Positions 24,514-32,864 of a DNA stretch of 64,000 bases are shown one piece after another. The notes under the pieces were generated by a model that saw nothing but the letters and a program-made list of their open reading frames with translations, was not told the origin of the DNA and made no database searches. This DNA is from Paenibacillus chondroitinus NBRC 15376. Its GTDB lineage: Bacteria > Bacillota > Bacilli > Paenibacillales > NBRC-103111. Within the stretch, counting starts at the first letter, position 1, and each line of letters begins with the position of its first letter. The DNA lies in contig NZ_BILW01000016.1 in assembly GCF_004000765.1 (NCBI RefSeq), positions 98,940 through 162,939 of the forward strand, written 5' to 3'. The translations under genes and the position numbers were made by a program.

Positions 24514-25248
24514 ATGCGGTTACGGGGAAGAAAAGGAATTCGAGAAGATATTGAACGCCAGAAGGAACTCGTTGTTCTCAATGCCAAAGATTATAAAGGC
24601 AAGTGGGCGGAGTTATTTGGCAATAATAACCCTATTCATGCTGAGCTTGGGATGGGGAAAGGGCGTTTCATCAGTGAAATGAGCAAGAAATACCCCGATA
24701 TTAATTTCATTGGCGTCGATATGTATGATGAGCTGATCCGCAAAGCGAGTGAGAAGGCGAAGATCGCTCATGAGATTCATACCGAGGAAGAGTCTGAATC
24801 AGAATCAGTGACTATCCCGAATTTGAAGCTGATGCTGTTCAATATCGAACATATTGAAGAAGCTTTTGCTGAAGGGGAGCTGGAGCGGGTTTATTTGAAC
24901 TTCAGTGATCCGTGGCCGAAGAAAAAGCATGCTCGCAGACGGTTGACACACCCAGGTTTCGTGGCCAAATATCAGCAAATTTTGAATGCAAATGGCGAGA
25001 TTCATTTGAAAACCGATTCACAATCGCTGTTTGAATTCTCGTTGAACTCTTTTGCCGACATGGGTTTAAGAATGCGCAATATTTCCTTGAATCTGCATGC
25101 TGAAGGGTTTCACCCGGATCATGTTATGACGGAATACGAAACGAAATTCGCCACAAAAGGCATGAATATCCATCGTTGTGAAGTGGTGATTGGTCAGGAC
25201 GTGCTGGCCGCTCATCTCGATCAATTGAACAAGGCGAAAGCGGAATAA
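24514..25248 (+). CDS. trmB: tRNA (guanine-N7)-methyltransferase TrmB
   Basis: A 244-residue SAM-dependent enzyme that makes m7G46 in tRNA. The N-terminal LRGRKGIREDIE, the SAM-binding AELGMGKGRFISEMS (about residues 43-57), FIGVDMYDELIRKA, and the catalytic LNFSDPWPKKKHARRRLTHP block are all present. It is about 25 residues longer than the E. coli type core, with an acidic insert (EEESESESV) at about residues 91-99. GGAGGC lies nine bases before the ATG. It is followed by its own terminator. Confidence 0.95.
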   Translation: MRLRGRKGIREDIERQKELVVLNAKDYKGKWAELFGNNNPIHAELGMGKGRFISEMSKKYPDINFIGVDMYDELIRKASEKAKIAHEIHTEEESESESVTIPNLKLMLFNIEHIEEAFAEGELERVYLNFSDPWPKKKHARRRLTHPGFVAKYQQILNANGEIHLKTDSQSLFEFSLNSFADMGLRMRNISLNLHAEGFHPDHVMTEYETKFATKGMNIHRCEVVIGQDVLAAHLDQLNKAKAE

Positions 25249-25263
25249 ACTTATCGTTAATCA

Positions 25264-25314
25264 AAAAAAGAGGCTCTCCTTGGTCATTCGACGACTTTAG
25301 GGGCAGCCTCTTTG
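25264..25314 (+). terminator. Terminator after trmB
   Basis: AAAGAGGCT-CTCC and GG-GGCAGCCTCTTT arms around a 25-base loop, T-rich end; A-run on the other side means it may also serve the convergent gene. Confidence 0.75.
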
Positions 25315-25329
25315 TACGTTTCATGATGG

Positions 25330-26457
25330 TTAGCCCATCACTTGAAGAATAACCTCTGAACAATCCGCTGAAGGCGTGTTCATTCGTTGACGGTAATTCC
25401 ATACCCGTCTGGCCTGAACATCCGTGTAACGGCTGACGAGCATCGTCAACCAGTTCGAGATCGTATCTGCGGACCGGATCGGTTCACCGAAACCTTTTTC
25501 GGTAAAGTAGTGCACGTTCTCTTCTTCCTGTCCTGGGATCGGATCATAGAAAAGCATCGGAATAGACTTGGCAAGGCCTTCTGAACAGGTCATTCCACCT
25601 GGCTTGGTAACCAATAAGTCTGAAACTTCCATTAATTTATCAATGTCTGGCGTAAATCCGAGCAGGCGAATGTTCGGGTGCTGATACCGTTCGTCAGCGG
25701 AAAGTTTCGTTAATATTTTGGCATTGTTTCCTAGGCAAAAGATGAACTGCACGCGGTCTCTCCATTCAACGAGATGTTCGCTGAGCGAATCGCCCCCGAT
25801 TAGCCCCCAACCGCCGCCCATGACGAGTACAGTAGGCATCGCGGCTAGTTGGAACTGCTGTCGGATGATGGCTTTATCGTGCGCCACACGGAAACTCGGG
25901 TGGACAGGAATCCCTGTAATTTCGACTTGAGCCGCGGGTATTCCCCGGCCAAGCAGCTTGTTTTTGACATCCTCTGTCGAGACCATATATTTATTCACTT
26001 CACGACTGACCCATGTTCCGTGTACGTCATAATCGGTGATGACGGTGCACAGCGGAATGGCAAGGCCTGCTCGTTTGAGCCGGGACACGACAACGCTGGG
26101 AAAAGGGTGTGTGCAGACGATGGCTTGGGGAGCCCAGTTCTGGATAATCTCCGCGGTCTGTGCATAAAAAATGCGGTGCAGTGCTAGTTGCGTCAACGGA
26201 TTTAACGATTTCTTGTACTGAGAGCGGTATAACCGGCCATAAAGCTTGGGATTTGTGGTCAGCGTCTTTTTGTAAGCCTGGATAATCCATGGCGCAATAG
26301 TCGGATGCAGGAAAGACCCCAGTTCCAATACACGTGTTTCAATCGTTGTGCAGCGCTTTTCTAAGCTTACAGCGAGTGCATAAGCTGCTTGCGTATGACC
26401 TGCTCCGAAACCTTCAGAGAGGATGAGAACCCGCTTTTTACCCTGCCCAGCATCCAT
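25330..26457 (-). CDS. GT28-type diacylglycerol/processive glycosyltransferase (UgtP/MGDG synthase-like)
   Basis: A 375-residue enzyme with two Rossmann-like halves. The N-terminal acceptor half has LILSEGFGAGHTQAA (residues 10-24) and IVCTHPFPS. The C-terminal donor half has LVMGGGWG, RLLGFTPDIDKLM and LLVTKPGGMTCSEGLA (about 285-300), the nucleotide-sugar signature. Members add glucose or galactose to diacylglycerol to make glycolipids, or anchors for lipoteichoic acid. It is five bases downstream of the PAP2 phosphatase gene, so the pair is probably one lipid-related operon. Confidence 0.87.
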   Translation of the reverse strand: MDAGQGKKRVLILSEGFGAGHTQAAYALAVSLEKRCTTIETRVLELGSFLHPTIAPWIIQAYKKTLTTNPKLYGRLYRSQYKKSLNPLTQLALHRIFYAQTAEIIQNWAPQAIVCTHPFPSVVVSRLKRAGLAIPLCTVITDYDVHGTWVSREVNKYMVSTEDVKNKLLGRGIPAAQVEITGIPVHPSFRVAHDKAIIRQQFQLAAMPTVLVMGGGWGLIGGDSLSEHLVEWRDRVQFIFCLGNNAKILTKLSADERYQHPNIRLLGFTPDIDKLMEVSDLLVTKPGGMTCSEGLAKSIPMLFYDPIPGQEEENVHYFTEKGFGEPIRSADTISNWLTMLVSRYTDVQARRVWNYRQRMNTPSADCSEVILQVMG

Positions 26458-26462
26458 TCATT

Positions 26463-26990
26463 TTACCCCCATAGAGCTACAGTTGTTAGTGATGCTGCCG
26501 TACCGATCAAGCTGCCGACTAAACAATCCGAAGGATAATGCAGCCCTAGGTAGATACGTGATAGACCGACGATGAGAGCAAGCGGCAAAAGTATGATGCC
26601 AAGAAGAGGCATGGCTGCAATGAACGGAATGATGATCGAGAAAATAGCGGTTGTATGTCCGGACGGAAAAGAATGATCCGTTAATGGATTTTTATACGTG
26701 ATCGTTTGAGGATGTACGAGATAAGGGCGAAGCCGCGGATATTTCTTTTTAATGATAGCAACCGGAATATGACTGATGGTTAAGGCGATTAGCGCTTGAA
26801 AACCAGCGGTTTGCAATGCTCCTTGCCCAAATAAAGCACAGCAAAGTGAAATCACGATCGTCGCCGTAGCTCCTCCTAAATGCGTAATTCTAGAAAAGAA
26901 GTGATCGAGGAAGAAGTGCTGAATACGTTGATTCACAAAGTGGAACATGCGTGTTTCATGATGCTGAAGCCAGTTCACGACTCTGCTCAT
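26463..26990 (-). CDS. PAP2-family membrane phosphatase
   Basis: A 175-residue membrane protein with about five helices. All three phosphatase motifs are visible: KKKYPRLRP (about residues 86-94), SFPSGHTTA (about 112-120) and SRIYLGLHYPSD (about 149-160). Such enzymes dephosphorylate phosphatidic acid, phosphatidylglycerol phosphate or undecaprenyl pyrophosphate. Pairing with a diacylglycerol-type glycosyltransferase favours phosphatidate to diacylglycerol, but undecaprenyl pyrophosphate is also possible. Confidence 0.9.
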   Translation of the reverse strand: MSRVVNWLQHHETRMFHFVNQRIQHFFLDHFFSRITHLGGATATIVISLCCALFGQGALQTAGFQALIALTISHIPVAIIKKKYPRLRPYLVHPQTITYKNPLTDHSFPSGHTTAIFSIIIPFIAAMPLLGIILLPLALIVGLSRIYLGLHYPSDCLVGSLIGTAASLTTVALWG

Positions 26991-27801
26991 GAGTAATAGC
27001 CTCCTTCGAAACTTGAGATATCTGTTATTTCAAATTATAAAGATCAATTATTAAAGGGAGATTAACGCAGTAATAAATTTTTAGAAACCATACGTTTACA
27101 CTTTTAAGCTCGGGTAAAAAGAAGGAATGATGGAAATAATGGTAGAGTATTCCTTTCATTTTACCCTAAATATCGAAGGGCTATCCCGTTCCATTGGGCC
27201 TAGAGCGATTGTTTTGTAACCCCTTTCAAATTGGGATTTATTGGATTTGATGTCGACACAGCGCAGTTCAGGCTGAAAATGAACGAAAGAAAGTCAGTGC
27301 TTAGGTCGTATGGCATCGACGTTGCGAAGTCCGTTATGCTGTAAGTCGGGTGTTATGGTTCTTGTGAATGAGTTTTTCTGAAGACGGACTCTCTGCGTGG
27401 AAACCCAGCGAATGTTATGAAGGATACCTCAGAAAAGCTCGCAGGAACGGTTGCTTGATCGAGCCCGGCAAAAGTTGTCAGGGGAAGCTCGGGTGAATTA
27501 TAATAAACCCGAAACACATGAGGGGTTGCTGGTTGGTCTAAATGGTGAACTTTTTGTACACAATAAAATGAAAAACGTTGAAAACAGGACTTTAACGATC
27601 TGATTTCAAGCACATGCGGCAAAGTATGTGTCCGTTCCCCTTAAATCTCTGAGAACTGGCTATTTTTCGGTTTTTGTAGACTTTGACAAATAGGGGGAAA
27701 GAGAGGAAAATCAAGAACGGTTAATTCACCTGTACATAATTGCGCACTATGCGTATAAAAAGATAGCTTGTGTGCATAAACAAAAAGGGGGACTTTGCTT
27801 C
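26991..27801. other. 810-bp gene-free stretch with structured, intron-like sequence
   Basis: There is no credible reading frame. The middle (about 27270-27540) contains several stems, including CGAGC (27459) that can pair with GCTCG (27487), which in turn competes with a downstream TCGGGT/ACCCGA hairpin. The wording of this part (for example GGAACGGTTGCTTGATCGAG and GGTTGGTCTAAATGGTGAAC) reminds me of domain I of bacterial group II introns, but no intron-encoded protein or domain V was found. A leader RNA for the downstream glycosyltransferase is an alternative. I could not match a known riboswitch. Confidence 0.3.
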
Positions 27802-29037
27802 ATGCTTGACAAGATTGTGCTTACGTTTCAGATTGGCTTGGCGCTCGTAGGTGCGTATCAGTTTTTCTTAACCTTCTTCGGATGGTACCGTCCAAGAAAC
27901 AAACAGAAATTTGCGCCGCAAAAATCGTTTGCTGTCCTGGTTGCAGCTCATAACGAGGAGCAAGTCGTTGGCGCATTGATCGAGAATCTGAAGTCTTTGG
28001 ATTACCCCAAAGAGCTCTACGACATCTTCGTGATTTGTGATAACTGTACGGATAACACGGCTGCAATTACGCGCAGTCATGGCGTTTATGCCATGGAGCG
28101 CCACAACCCGAACCTGCGAGGCAAGGGGTATGCGATCGAATGGATGCTGAAGGAGCTTTGGAAGCGCGAACGCCAGTATGACGCGGTTGTCATGTTCGAT
28201 GCCGACAATCTCGCCAGTCCGGACTACCTGATTCACATGAACAATGATCTTTGCTCCGGCTCCAGAGTTATTCAGGCTTATTTAGATAGCAAGAATCCGA
28301 ACGATTCTTGGGTTACAGGTTCTTACGCAATTTCGTATTACTTTGCAAACCGTTTCTGGCAGATGCCCCGCACGAACTTGGGTCTTGCCAACTACCTAGG
28401 CGGTACGGGCATGTGTTTTGAGTCCAAGCTGTTGAAGCAGATTGGTTGGGGAGCTACCAGCCTTGTTGAGGATTTGGAGTTCTCGATGCGTTGTATCAAG
28501 ATGGGAATCAGACCGACTTACAATTACGAAGCGTTCGTTTACGATGAGAAGCCGCTTACGTTCAGGGCATCTGCCAAACAGCGTTTGCGCTGGATGCAAG
28601 GACACTTTGACGTGGCTAAACGTTACTTCTTCCCGCTATTGTGGCAAGGGATCAAAGAAGGCAGTTGGACGAAGATTGACGCGGCTATTTACTCCGCTAA
28701 CGTATATAACTTTTTCTTCGGAGCGATTATCACCGTGCTGCTGTGGATCAAATCCATAACGCCGGGCTGGTCCGAGACGCCGATGCTTGCTGACATCAAT
28801 CCGGTTTTCTTTAACTCTGTAAGTTTCGCTATTTTCGTGCTGCTGCCAATCTCTATGATGATTGAGAAGGCGCCGCGCCAAGTTTATAAATATTTAATTT
28901 TATATCCTGTATTTATGGTCTCATGGTGGCCGATTACGTTCTTTGCGTTCTTTACGCAAAACAACAAGCAATGGAGCCACACGGAGCATACACGCGTCAT
29001 TCGCCTGGATGAAATGAAAAGCAAACAAGTCAGTTGA
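27802..29037 (+). CDS. Processive GT2 glycosyltransferase, membrane-bound
   Basis: A 411-residue enzyme. It has an N-terminal helix, then a GT2 domain with VLVAAHNEEQVVGALIENL, ICDNCTDNTA, the FDADN metal site (about residues 132-136), LVEDLEFSM, and the QRLRWMQGH processivity motif (about 263-271). Three or four membrane helices follow (about 300-400). It is cellulose synthase/NodC-like, so it probably makes and exports a surface polysaccharide. The ATG at 27802 has GGGGG 11 bases upstream; an in-frame GTG at 27772 lacks a site. The infC promoter overlaps its stop codon. Confidence 0.87.
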   Translation: MLDKIVLTFQIGLALVGAYQFFLTFFGWYRPRNKQKFAPQKSFAVLVAAHNEEQVVGALIENLKSLDYPKELYDIFVICDNCTDNTAAITRSHGVYAMERHNPNLRGKGYAIEWMLKELWKRERQYDAVVMFDADNLASPDYLIHMNNDLCSGSRVIQAYLDSKNPNDSWVTGSYAISYYFANRFWQMPRTNLGLANYLGGTGMCFESKLLKQIGWGATSLVEDLEFSMRCIKMGIRPTYNYEAFVYDEKPLTFRASAKQRLRWMQGHFDVAKRYFFPLLWQGIKEGSWTKIDAAIYSANVYNFFFGAIITVLLWIKSITPGWSETPMLADINPVFFNSVSFAIFVLLPISMMIEKAPRQVYKYLILYPVFMVSWWPITFFAFFTQNNKQWSHTEHTRVIRLDEMKSKQVS

Positions 29038-29062
29038 CTTTTCTACACCAAGATGATATTAT
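29034..29062 (+). promoter_or_regulatory. Sigma-A promoter of the infC-rpmI-rplT operon
   Basis: TTGACT (29034), a 17-bp spacer and TATTAT (29057). It overlaps the end of the preceding gene, and transcription would begin near 29069. Confidence 0.8.
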
Positions 29063-29068
29063 ACTTCA

Positions 29069-29210
29069 AGTAAAAGCAGAAGCGCCCGCTTCTCACCTGA
29101 CCAACTACGCTGTTGGCTGGTTTGAATGAATCATCATGAATGCTCAATAGGTTGCTTAAACCTGTTATTGATGAAGATGTGGGCCGTTACCGTGCCCACA
29201 TCTTTTTTAT
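29069..29210 (+). ncRNA. Ribosomal protein L20-type leader with attenuator
   Basis: The region between the promoter and infC contains several short stems (AAGCAGAAGCG...CGCTTCT, ACCAAC...GTTGGCTGG). It ends in a strong terminator, GATGTGGGC-CGTTACCGT-GCCCACATC followed by TTTTTTAT. In Bacilli this operon is controlled by an L20-binding leader, where excess L20 favours the terminator. Position and the final hairpin fit; I cannot confirm the L20-binding fold by eye. Confidence 0.75.
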
Positions 29211-29248
29211 ATTGGATAGAGGTACATACTTTCTGGAGGTGGAACACT

Positions 29249-29764
29249 ATTAGCAAAGACCATATGATTAATGATGAGATTCGTGTGAAGGAAGTACGCC
29301 TGATCGGGGCGGACGGAGAACAACTCGGCATTACGCCGATTCGCGAAGCTCTTCAAATCGCACAAGACGCGAACCTGGATTTGGTAAATGTGGCACCAAC
29401 GGCGAAGCCGCCGGTATGCCGCATTATGGATTACGGTAAATTCCGTTACGAAACACAGAAGAAAGAGAAAGAAGCTCGTAAGAACCAGAAGATTGTGGAT
29501 ATCAAAGAGATTCGCTTAAGCGCGACAATCGATGAGCATGACTTCCAAACGAAGCTTCGCAATGCGATTAAGTTCCTTGGCGATGGCGATAAAGTAAAAG
29601 CCAGCGTCAGGTTCCGTGGGCGCGAAATAGCGCACTCGGAGATTGGTCGCAGAGTGCTTGAACGTCTGGCTACTGAAACAGCCGACATTTCCTCACAGGA
29701 GCGCGCTCCTAAGCTTGAGGGAAGAAGCATGATCATGATCTTAACGCCGAAAGCAACTACTTAG
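29249..29764 (+). CDS. infC: Translation initiation factor IF-3 (AUU start)
   Basis: A 171-residue factor that binds the 30S subunit, checks start codons and prevents subunit joining. The start is an ATT at 29249: GGAGGT is eight bases upstream and the product then begins (M)[17 protein letters not shown], matching the family. This rare start is the known way IF-3 limits its own synthesis. [21 protein letters not shown], then a [11 protein letters not shown] linker, then [15 protein letters not shown] are conserved. First gene of infC-rpmI-rplT. A longer frame upstream runs through the leader and is not used. Confidence 0.93.
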   Translation: MSKDHMINDEIRVKEVRLIGADGEQLGITPIREALQIAQDANLDLVNVAPTAKPPVCRIMDYGKFRYETQKKEKEARKNQKIVDIKEIRLSATIDEHDFQTKLRNAIKFLGDGDKVKASVRFRGREIAHSEIGRRVLERLATETADISSQERAPKLEGRSMIMILTPKATT

Positions 29765-29794
29765 GCGGTATACTAAATTAGGAGGAACAACACC

Positions 29795-29998
29795 ATGCCG
29801 AAAATGAAAACACACAGCAGCCTGAAAGGCCGTTTCAAAATTACTGGCTCAGGCAAAGTGATGAGATACAAACAAGGTAAGAACCACTTGCTTTCCGGTA
29901 AATCATCGAAGCAAAAACGCGTTTTGTCCACGAACCCAGTTATGGCTCCTGGCGATGTACGTCGTTTGCAACAACAACTGACACTAATCAAAGGTTAA
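29795..29998 (+). CDS. rpmI: 50S ribosomal protein L35
   Basis: A 67-residue, highly basic protein beginning MPKMKTHSSLKGRFKITGSG, with HLLSGKSSKQKR and a C-terminal VRRLQQQL helix, all standard for bL35. AGGAGG lies before the ATG. It sits between infC and rplT in the usual Bacillota order, 30 bases after infC and 48 before rplT. Confidence 0.97.
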   Translation: MPKMKTHSSLKGRFKITGSGKVMRYKQGKNHLLSGKSSKQKRVLSTNPVMAPGDVRRLQQQLTLIKG

Positions 29999-30046
29999 TT
30001 TTTTAGCATTCGAACATTATTTATACATCCCAGGAGGTAGTTAACA

Positions 30047-30406
30047 ATGGCAAGAGTCAAGGGCGGATTTATTCGCGCTCACCGTCGTAAGAAAATTTTG
30101 AAATTGGCAAAAGGTTATTTCGGTTCCAAACACCGTTTATTTAAAACTGCTAAAGAACAAGTAATGAAATCTTTAGTGTATGCTTACCGTGACCGTCGCC
30201 AAACGAAACGTAATTTCCGCAGACTGTGGATCACTCGTATCAATGCAGGCGCTCGTCAAAACGGCTTGAGCTACAGCAAATTGATGCACGGCCTGAAATT
30301 GGCTGGTATCGACATCAACCGCAAAATCTTGGCTGATTTGGCTGTAAACGATGCTAAAGCGTTCAACGATTTGGCAACAGCTGCAAAAGCAAAAGTAAAC
30401 GCGTAA
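30047..30406 (+). CDS. rplT: 50S ribosomal protein L20
   Basis: A 119-residue basic protein that helps early 50S assembly and, in Bacilli, represses its own operon by binding the leader [30 protein letters not shown] start, [15 protein letters not shown] and [14 protein letters not shown] are conserved blocks; the long basic N-terminal helix and globular C-terminal half are of normal length. AGGAGG precedes ATG 30047. It is the last gene of the operon, followed by a strong terminator. Confidence 0.97.
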   Translation: MARVKGGFIRAHRRKKILKLAKGYFGSKHRLFKTAKEQVMKSLVYAYRDRRQTKRNFRRLWITRINAGARQNGLSYSKLMHGLKLAGIDINRKILADLAVNDAKAFNDLATAAKAKVNA

Positions 30407-30426
30407 GCTTTGCTTCGCGTACTGAA

Positions 30427-30461
30427 AGCTTGTCCCCGCAAGGGGGCAAGCTTTTTTTATT
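30427..30461 (+). terminator. Terminator of the infC operon
   Basis: AAGCTTGTCCCC-GCAA-GGGGGCAAGCTT followed by TTTTTATTT. It also separates the operon from the convergent ger operon. Confidence 0.93.
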
Positions 30462-31583
30462 TCAACATGCATTCTCGCGGGGGGCTGGGGTTTCCCCTGA
30501 TGGTGGATTTTTCTTAAGCTTGCGGAATAAAATGGCGATGAACATGGCGAGAGGGAGCAGAATTTGAAAAATGGGGAACAACTTAACGCTCACCGCTAGA
30601 CCTAACCAGATGTGATAGGTGTAGTTAGGCTCAAGAAAGGAAGAGGCGAAAATCACAGCGCCGACTATGCCAATAGACAGCTTGGCTCTGCAGCCTGTGA
30701 GCTGGGAAACCCCATAAGAGGCCGCCCAGAAGAACGCAGTGAGTTTGACGAATAGGCCGAGAAAAAGCAGCAGAGTCACGAAGACATCCAGCCGTTCAAA
30801 AATATCGCCAACCTGGATTAACTGCACGGTCTGTAAAAAGGGCAAGGTGCTGTTGCCAATCAAGGAAGGGCCAAGCACCAACACATTTATCATATTCATC
30901 CCAACGAGGAATACCGCTACCCCAAGATAGGTGAAAGTGCTGATACGTTTCACTTTATTGTTGTCTGCCATGAGGTGCCAAAACATCAGAAAGACGACCA
31001 TTTGGCCAAAAGGGAAAGAGACCAGATCGGGAAAAGCTGCCGTTAGAATGGGCTTGATGCCTTTTTCCATAATGGGTTGTATCCGCTCAAGCTTGACTAA
31101 TTTGGAACCAAAAATGAGGAGACAGAGGATGCTATAGCTAAAAAGTATGGGTAATATTAAACTTTCAGCAACGCGGCAAAAGGTTTCAATGCCCATAATG
31201 ATTGTATAGGCGGCCAGCAGGATGACGAGCAGCATGACGACAAATTTGGGTGTTCGCGTGAGCAGGGTGACGCTCGTGATTTCGCCGAAGTCTCGCACGT
31301 TTCTCATGGATTCATAAGCAAAATAAATAAGAAAGCAGCAGCTTAGAATACCGCCTGCTAATTTGCCGAAGCAGATCCGCATTAAGAAGATGAGAGACTG
31401 ATTTGGCGCGATGCTTTGGATATAGAGGAACATCCGCAGCAGGATTAAGCCAATGATTGCCGCGACGATCATAGCAACCCATGAATCCTGTTTCGCTTTG
31501 CTGCCAATGGCAAATAAAGGTGTGCTGCCGATTTGGAAAAGAATAATCATAACGGCAATCTGGTAGTTGCTGATTCGTTCCAT
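30462..31583 (-). CDS. GerAB-type germinant receptor permease
   Basis: A 373-residue integral membrane protein with about ten helices, of the GerAB/ArcD/ProY endospore germination permease family. It begins MERISNYQIAVMIILFQIGS and shows amphipathic helices with TLLTRTPKFVVMLL and SYSILCLLIFGSKL. This B subunit carries the germinant-binding site of GerA-type receptors in the inner spore membrane. It is the third gene of an A-C-B order operon and ends beside the rplT terminator. Confidence 0.9.
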   Translation of the reverse strand: MERISNYQIAVMIILFQIGSTPLFAIGSKAKQDSWVAMIVAAIIGLILLRMFLYIQSIAPNQSLIFLMRICFGKLAGGILSCCFLIYFAYESMRNVRDFGEITSVTLLTRTPKFVVMLLVILLAAYTIIMGIETFCRVAESLILPILFSYSILCLLIFGSKLVKLERIQPIMEKGIKPILTAAFPDLVSFPFGQMVVFLMFWHLMADNNKVKRISTFTYLGVAVFLVGMNMINVLVLGPSLIGNSTLPFLQTVQLIQVGDIFERLDVFVTLLLFLGLFVKLTAFFWAASYGVSQLTGCRAKLSIGIVGAVIFASSFLEPNYTYHIWLGLAVSVKLFPIFQILLPLAMFIAILFRKLKKNPPSGETPAPRENAC

Positions 31584-31616
31584 GCGGTTAGACTCCTTCT
31601 TCTTCCGAGTGTGCCA

Positions 31617-32840
31617 TTAGTGATTGTCGTTCTCAATAAGCTGCTTCACGGACTTGCTGTTCATGCCGATGTTCTCAATGTCAATTTGGAAAGAGGACTC
31701 CATCTGGATTTGGGCAAAATACTCTTCCCAGTCTGGCTTTAACTTCTCCCAAGCTTTCGGATCCTTTCGATGGATGAGACCTGCAAATCCAAGGACATCC
31801 GCTTTCATGCTTTGGGCTTTACGCAAGGAAATTGACATAAGCTCCGAGATGGTTTCTCCGATAAGCTTCTCCATTTCGCGACTGCCCTCCGGCTTTGAGG
31901 CATCAATCAGACATCCATTTTCAAGCAGTTGTCCGCTAGCTTTTACCGCAGCCTGGATGACCCACTTTCCTTGGATATTTACGGGAGTCAGCTTGGTTGA
32001 AGCCTTGGTAATCCGTATGGCGGAGCGAGATTTCTCACTTTTCTCCGTGCATCCGAAAAATAAGGTGGTCTGACTGATCTCTCCTTTCAGCCAGCTGAGT
32101 CCGTAACCTTCATGCCCAGTCATCCAGCCAACGAGCTTATCTTTTTGAAAAACGCCAATACGTCCCATTTTGAGCTTGGTATCGAAATTGGTGCCCTTTA
32201 AATTTTCAATCGAAGTCGATTCGACACCTTGGCCTGATATAAACACTTCCGGTATTGTGGAATAACCCGAATCACTAGCCATTCTCATCGCGAGCTGATA
32301 AAGCATGACTTGCTTGAGGTTGCCATCGGTTTTGTCCTCGTTGAGCACCATGTTTCTCAAGGCTGCGCCTGGTATTTTTTCTAACGGTAAAATTTGCTCC
32401 AGGATTTTTCGCCCTTCGTCTCTGCTCACGAGCAGGCTTACAGTTTCCCTGGAGTTGGCGCTTCTTAAATAAACGTCGATGATGGGAGAAATGCCTTTGC
32501 GAGCAGCGCTTTCGCCAATGACGACGACTCGGTTATGAGCGAAGAACATCGTACGGGGCATTTCTAAACTGGCTCTTTGAACAGCAGATTGGATGGAATC
32601 CCCGTTCGTAGAAAACACCAATACAGGAGCCTGCTGAATCGCCATTCCACCCGTGCTGGAAATGGACTGAGGAATGACGACTTGATAAGAGACTTTCCAG
32701 TGATCATCCTCCCAATCGACGGCGGTTGCTGCGGTGATGGCGATCTTGTTTAGCTCAGTTCGGTCCCAACAGCTCGTGCATAAGCAGCAAATAACGAAAG
32801 AGATCAGGCCTGTCAACACCACTCGGCGTTTGGTTCGCAT
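31617..32840 (-). CDS. Ger(x)C-family germination lipoprotein
   Basis: A 407-residue lipoprotein. The signal peptide ends in a lipobox at LCTSC, and the mature protein begins CWDRTELNKIAI, the family hallmark. Later blocks are GKWVIQAAVKASGQLLENGC and a C-terminal KLKPDWEEYFAQIQ. C subunits are held on the outer face of the inner spore membrane and are needed for receptor assembly. It lies between the A and B genes, with gaps of 24 and 33 bases, in one operon. Confidence 0.92.
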   Translation of the reverse strand: MRTKRRVVLTGLISFVICCLCTSCWDRTELNKIAITAATAVDWEDDHWKVSYQVVIPQSISSTGGMAIQQAPVLVFSTNGDSIQSAVQRASLEMPRTMFFAHNRVVVIGESAARKGISPIIDVYLRSANSRETVSLLVSRDEGRKILEQILPLEKIPGAALRNMVLNEDKTDGNLKQVMLYQLAMRMASDSGYSTIPEVFISGQGVESTSIENLKGTNFDTKLKMGRIGVFQKDKLVGWMTGHEGYGLSWLKGEISQTTLFFGCTEKSEKSRSAIRITKASTKLTPVNIQGKWVIQAAVKASGQLLENGCLIDASKPEGSREMEKLIGETISELMSISLRKAQSMKADVLGFAGLIHRKDPKAWEKLKPDWEEYFAQIQMESSFQIDIENIGMNSKSVKQLIENDNH

Positions 32841-32864
32841 GCATCCAGTCTCCTCCGTGTGCCG

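Noticed and set aside
27270..27540. c-di-AMP or c-di-GMP riboswitch before the GT2 gene
   Set aside because: I looked for the conserved core motifs of both classes and could not place them.
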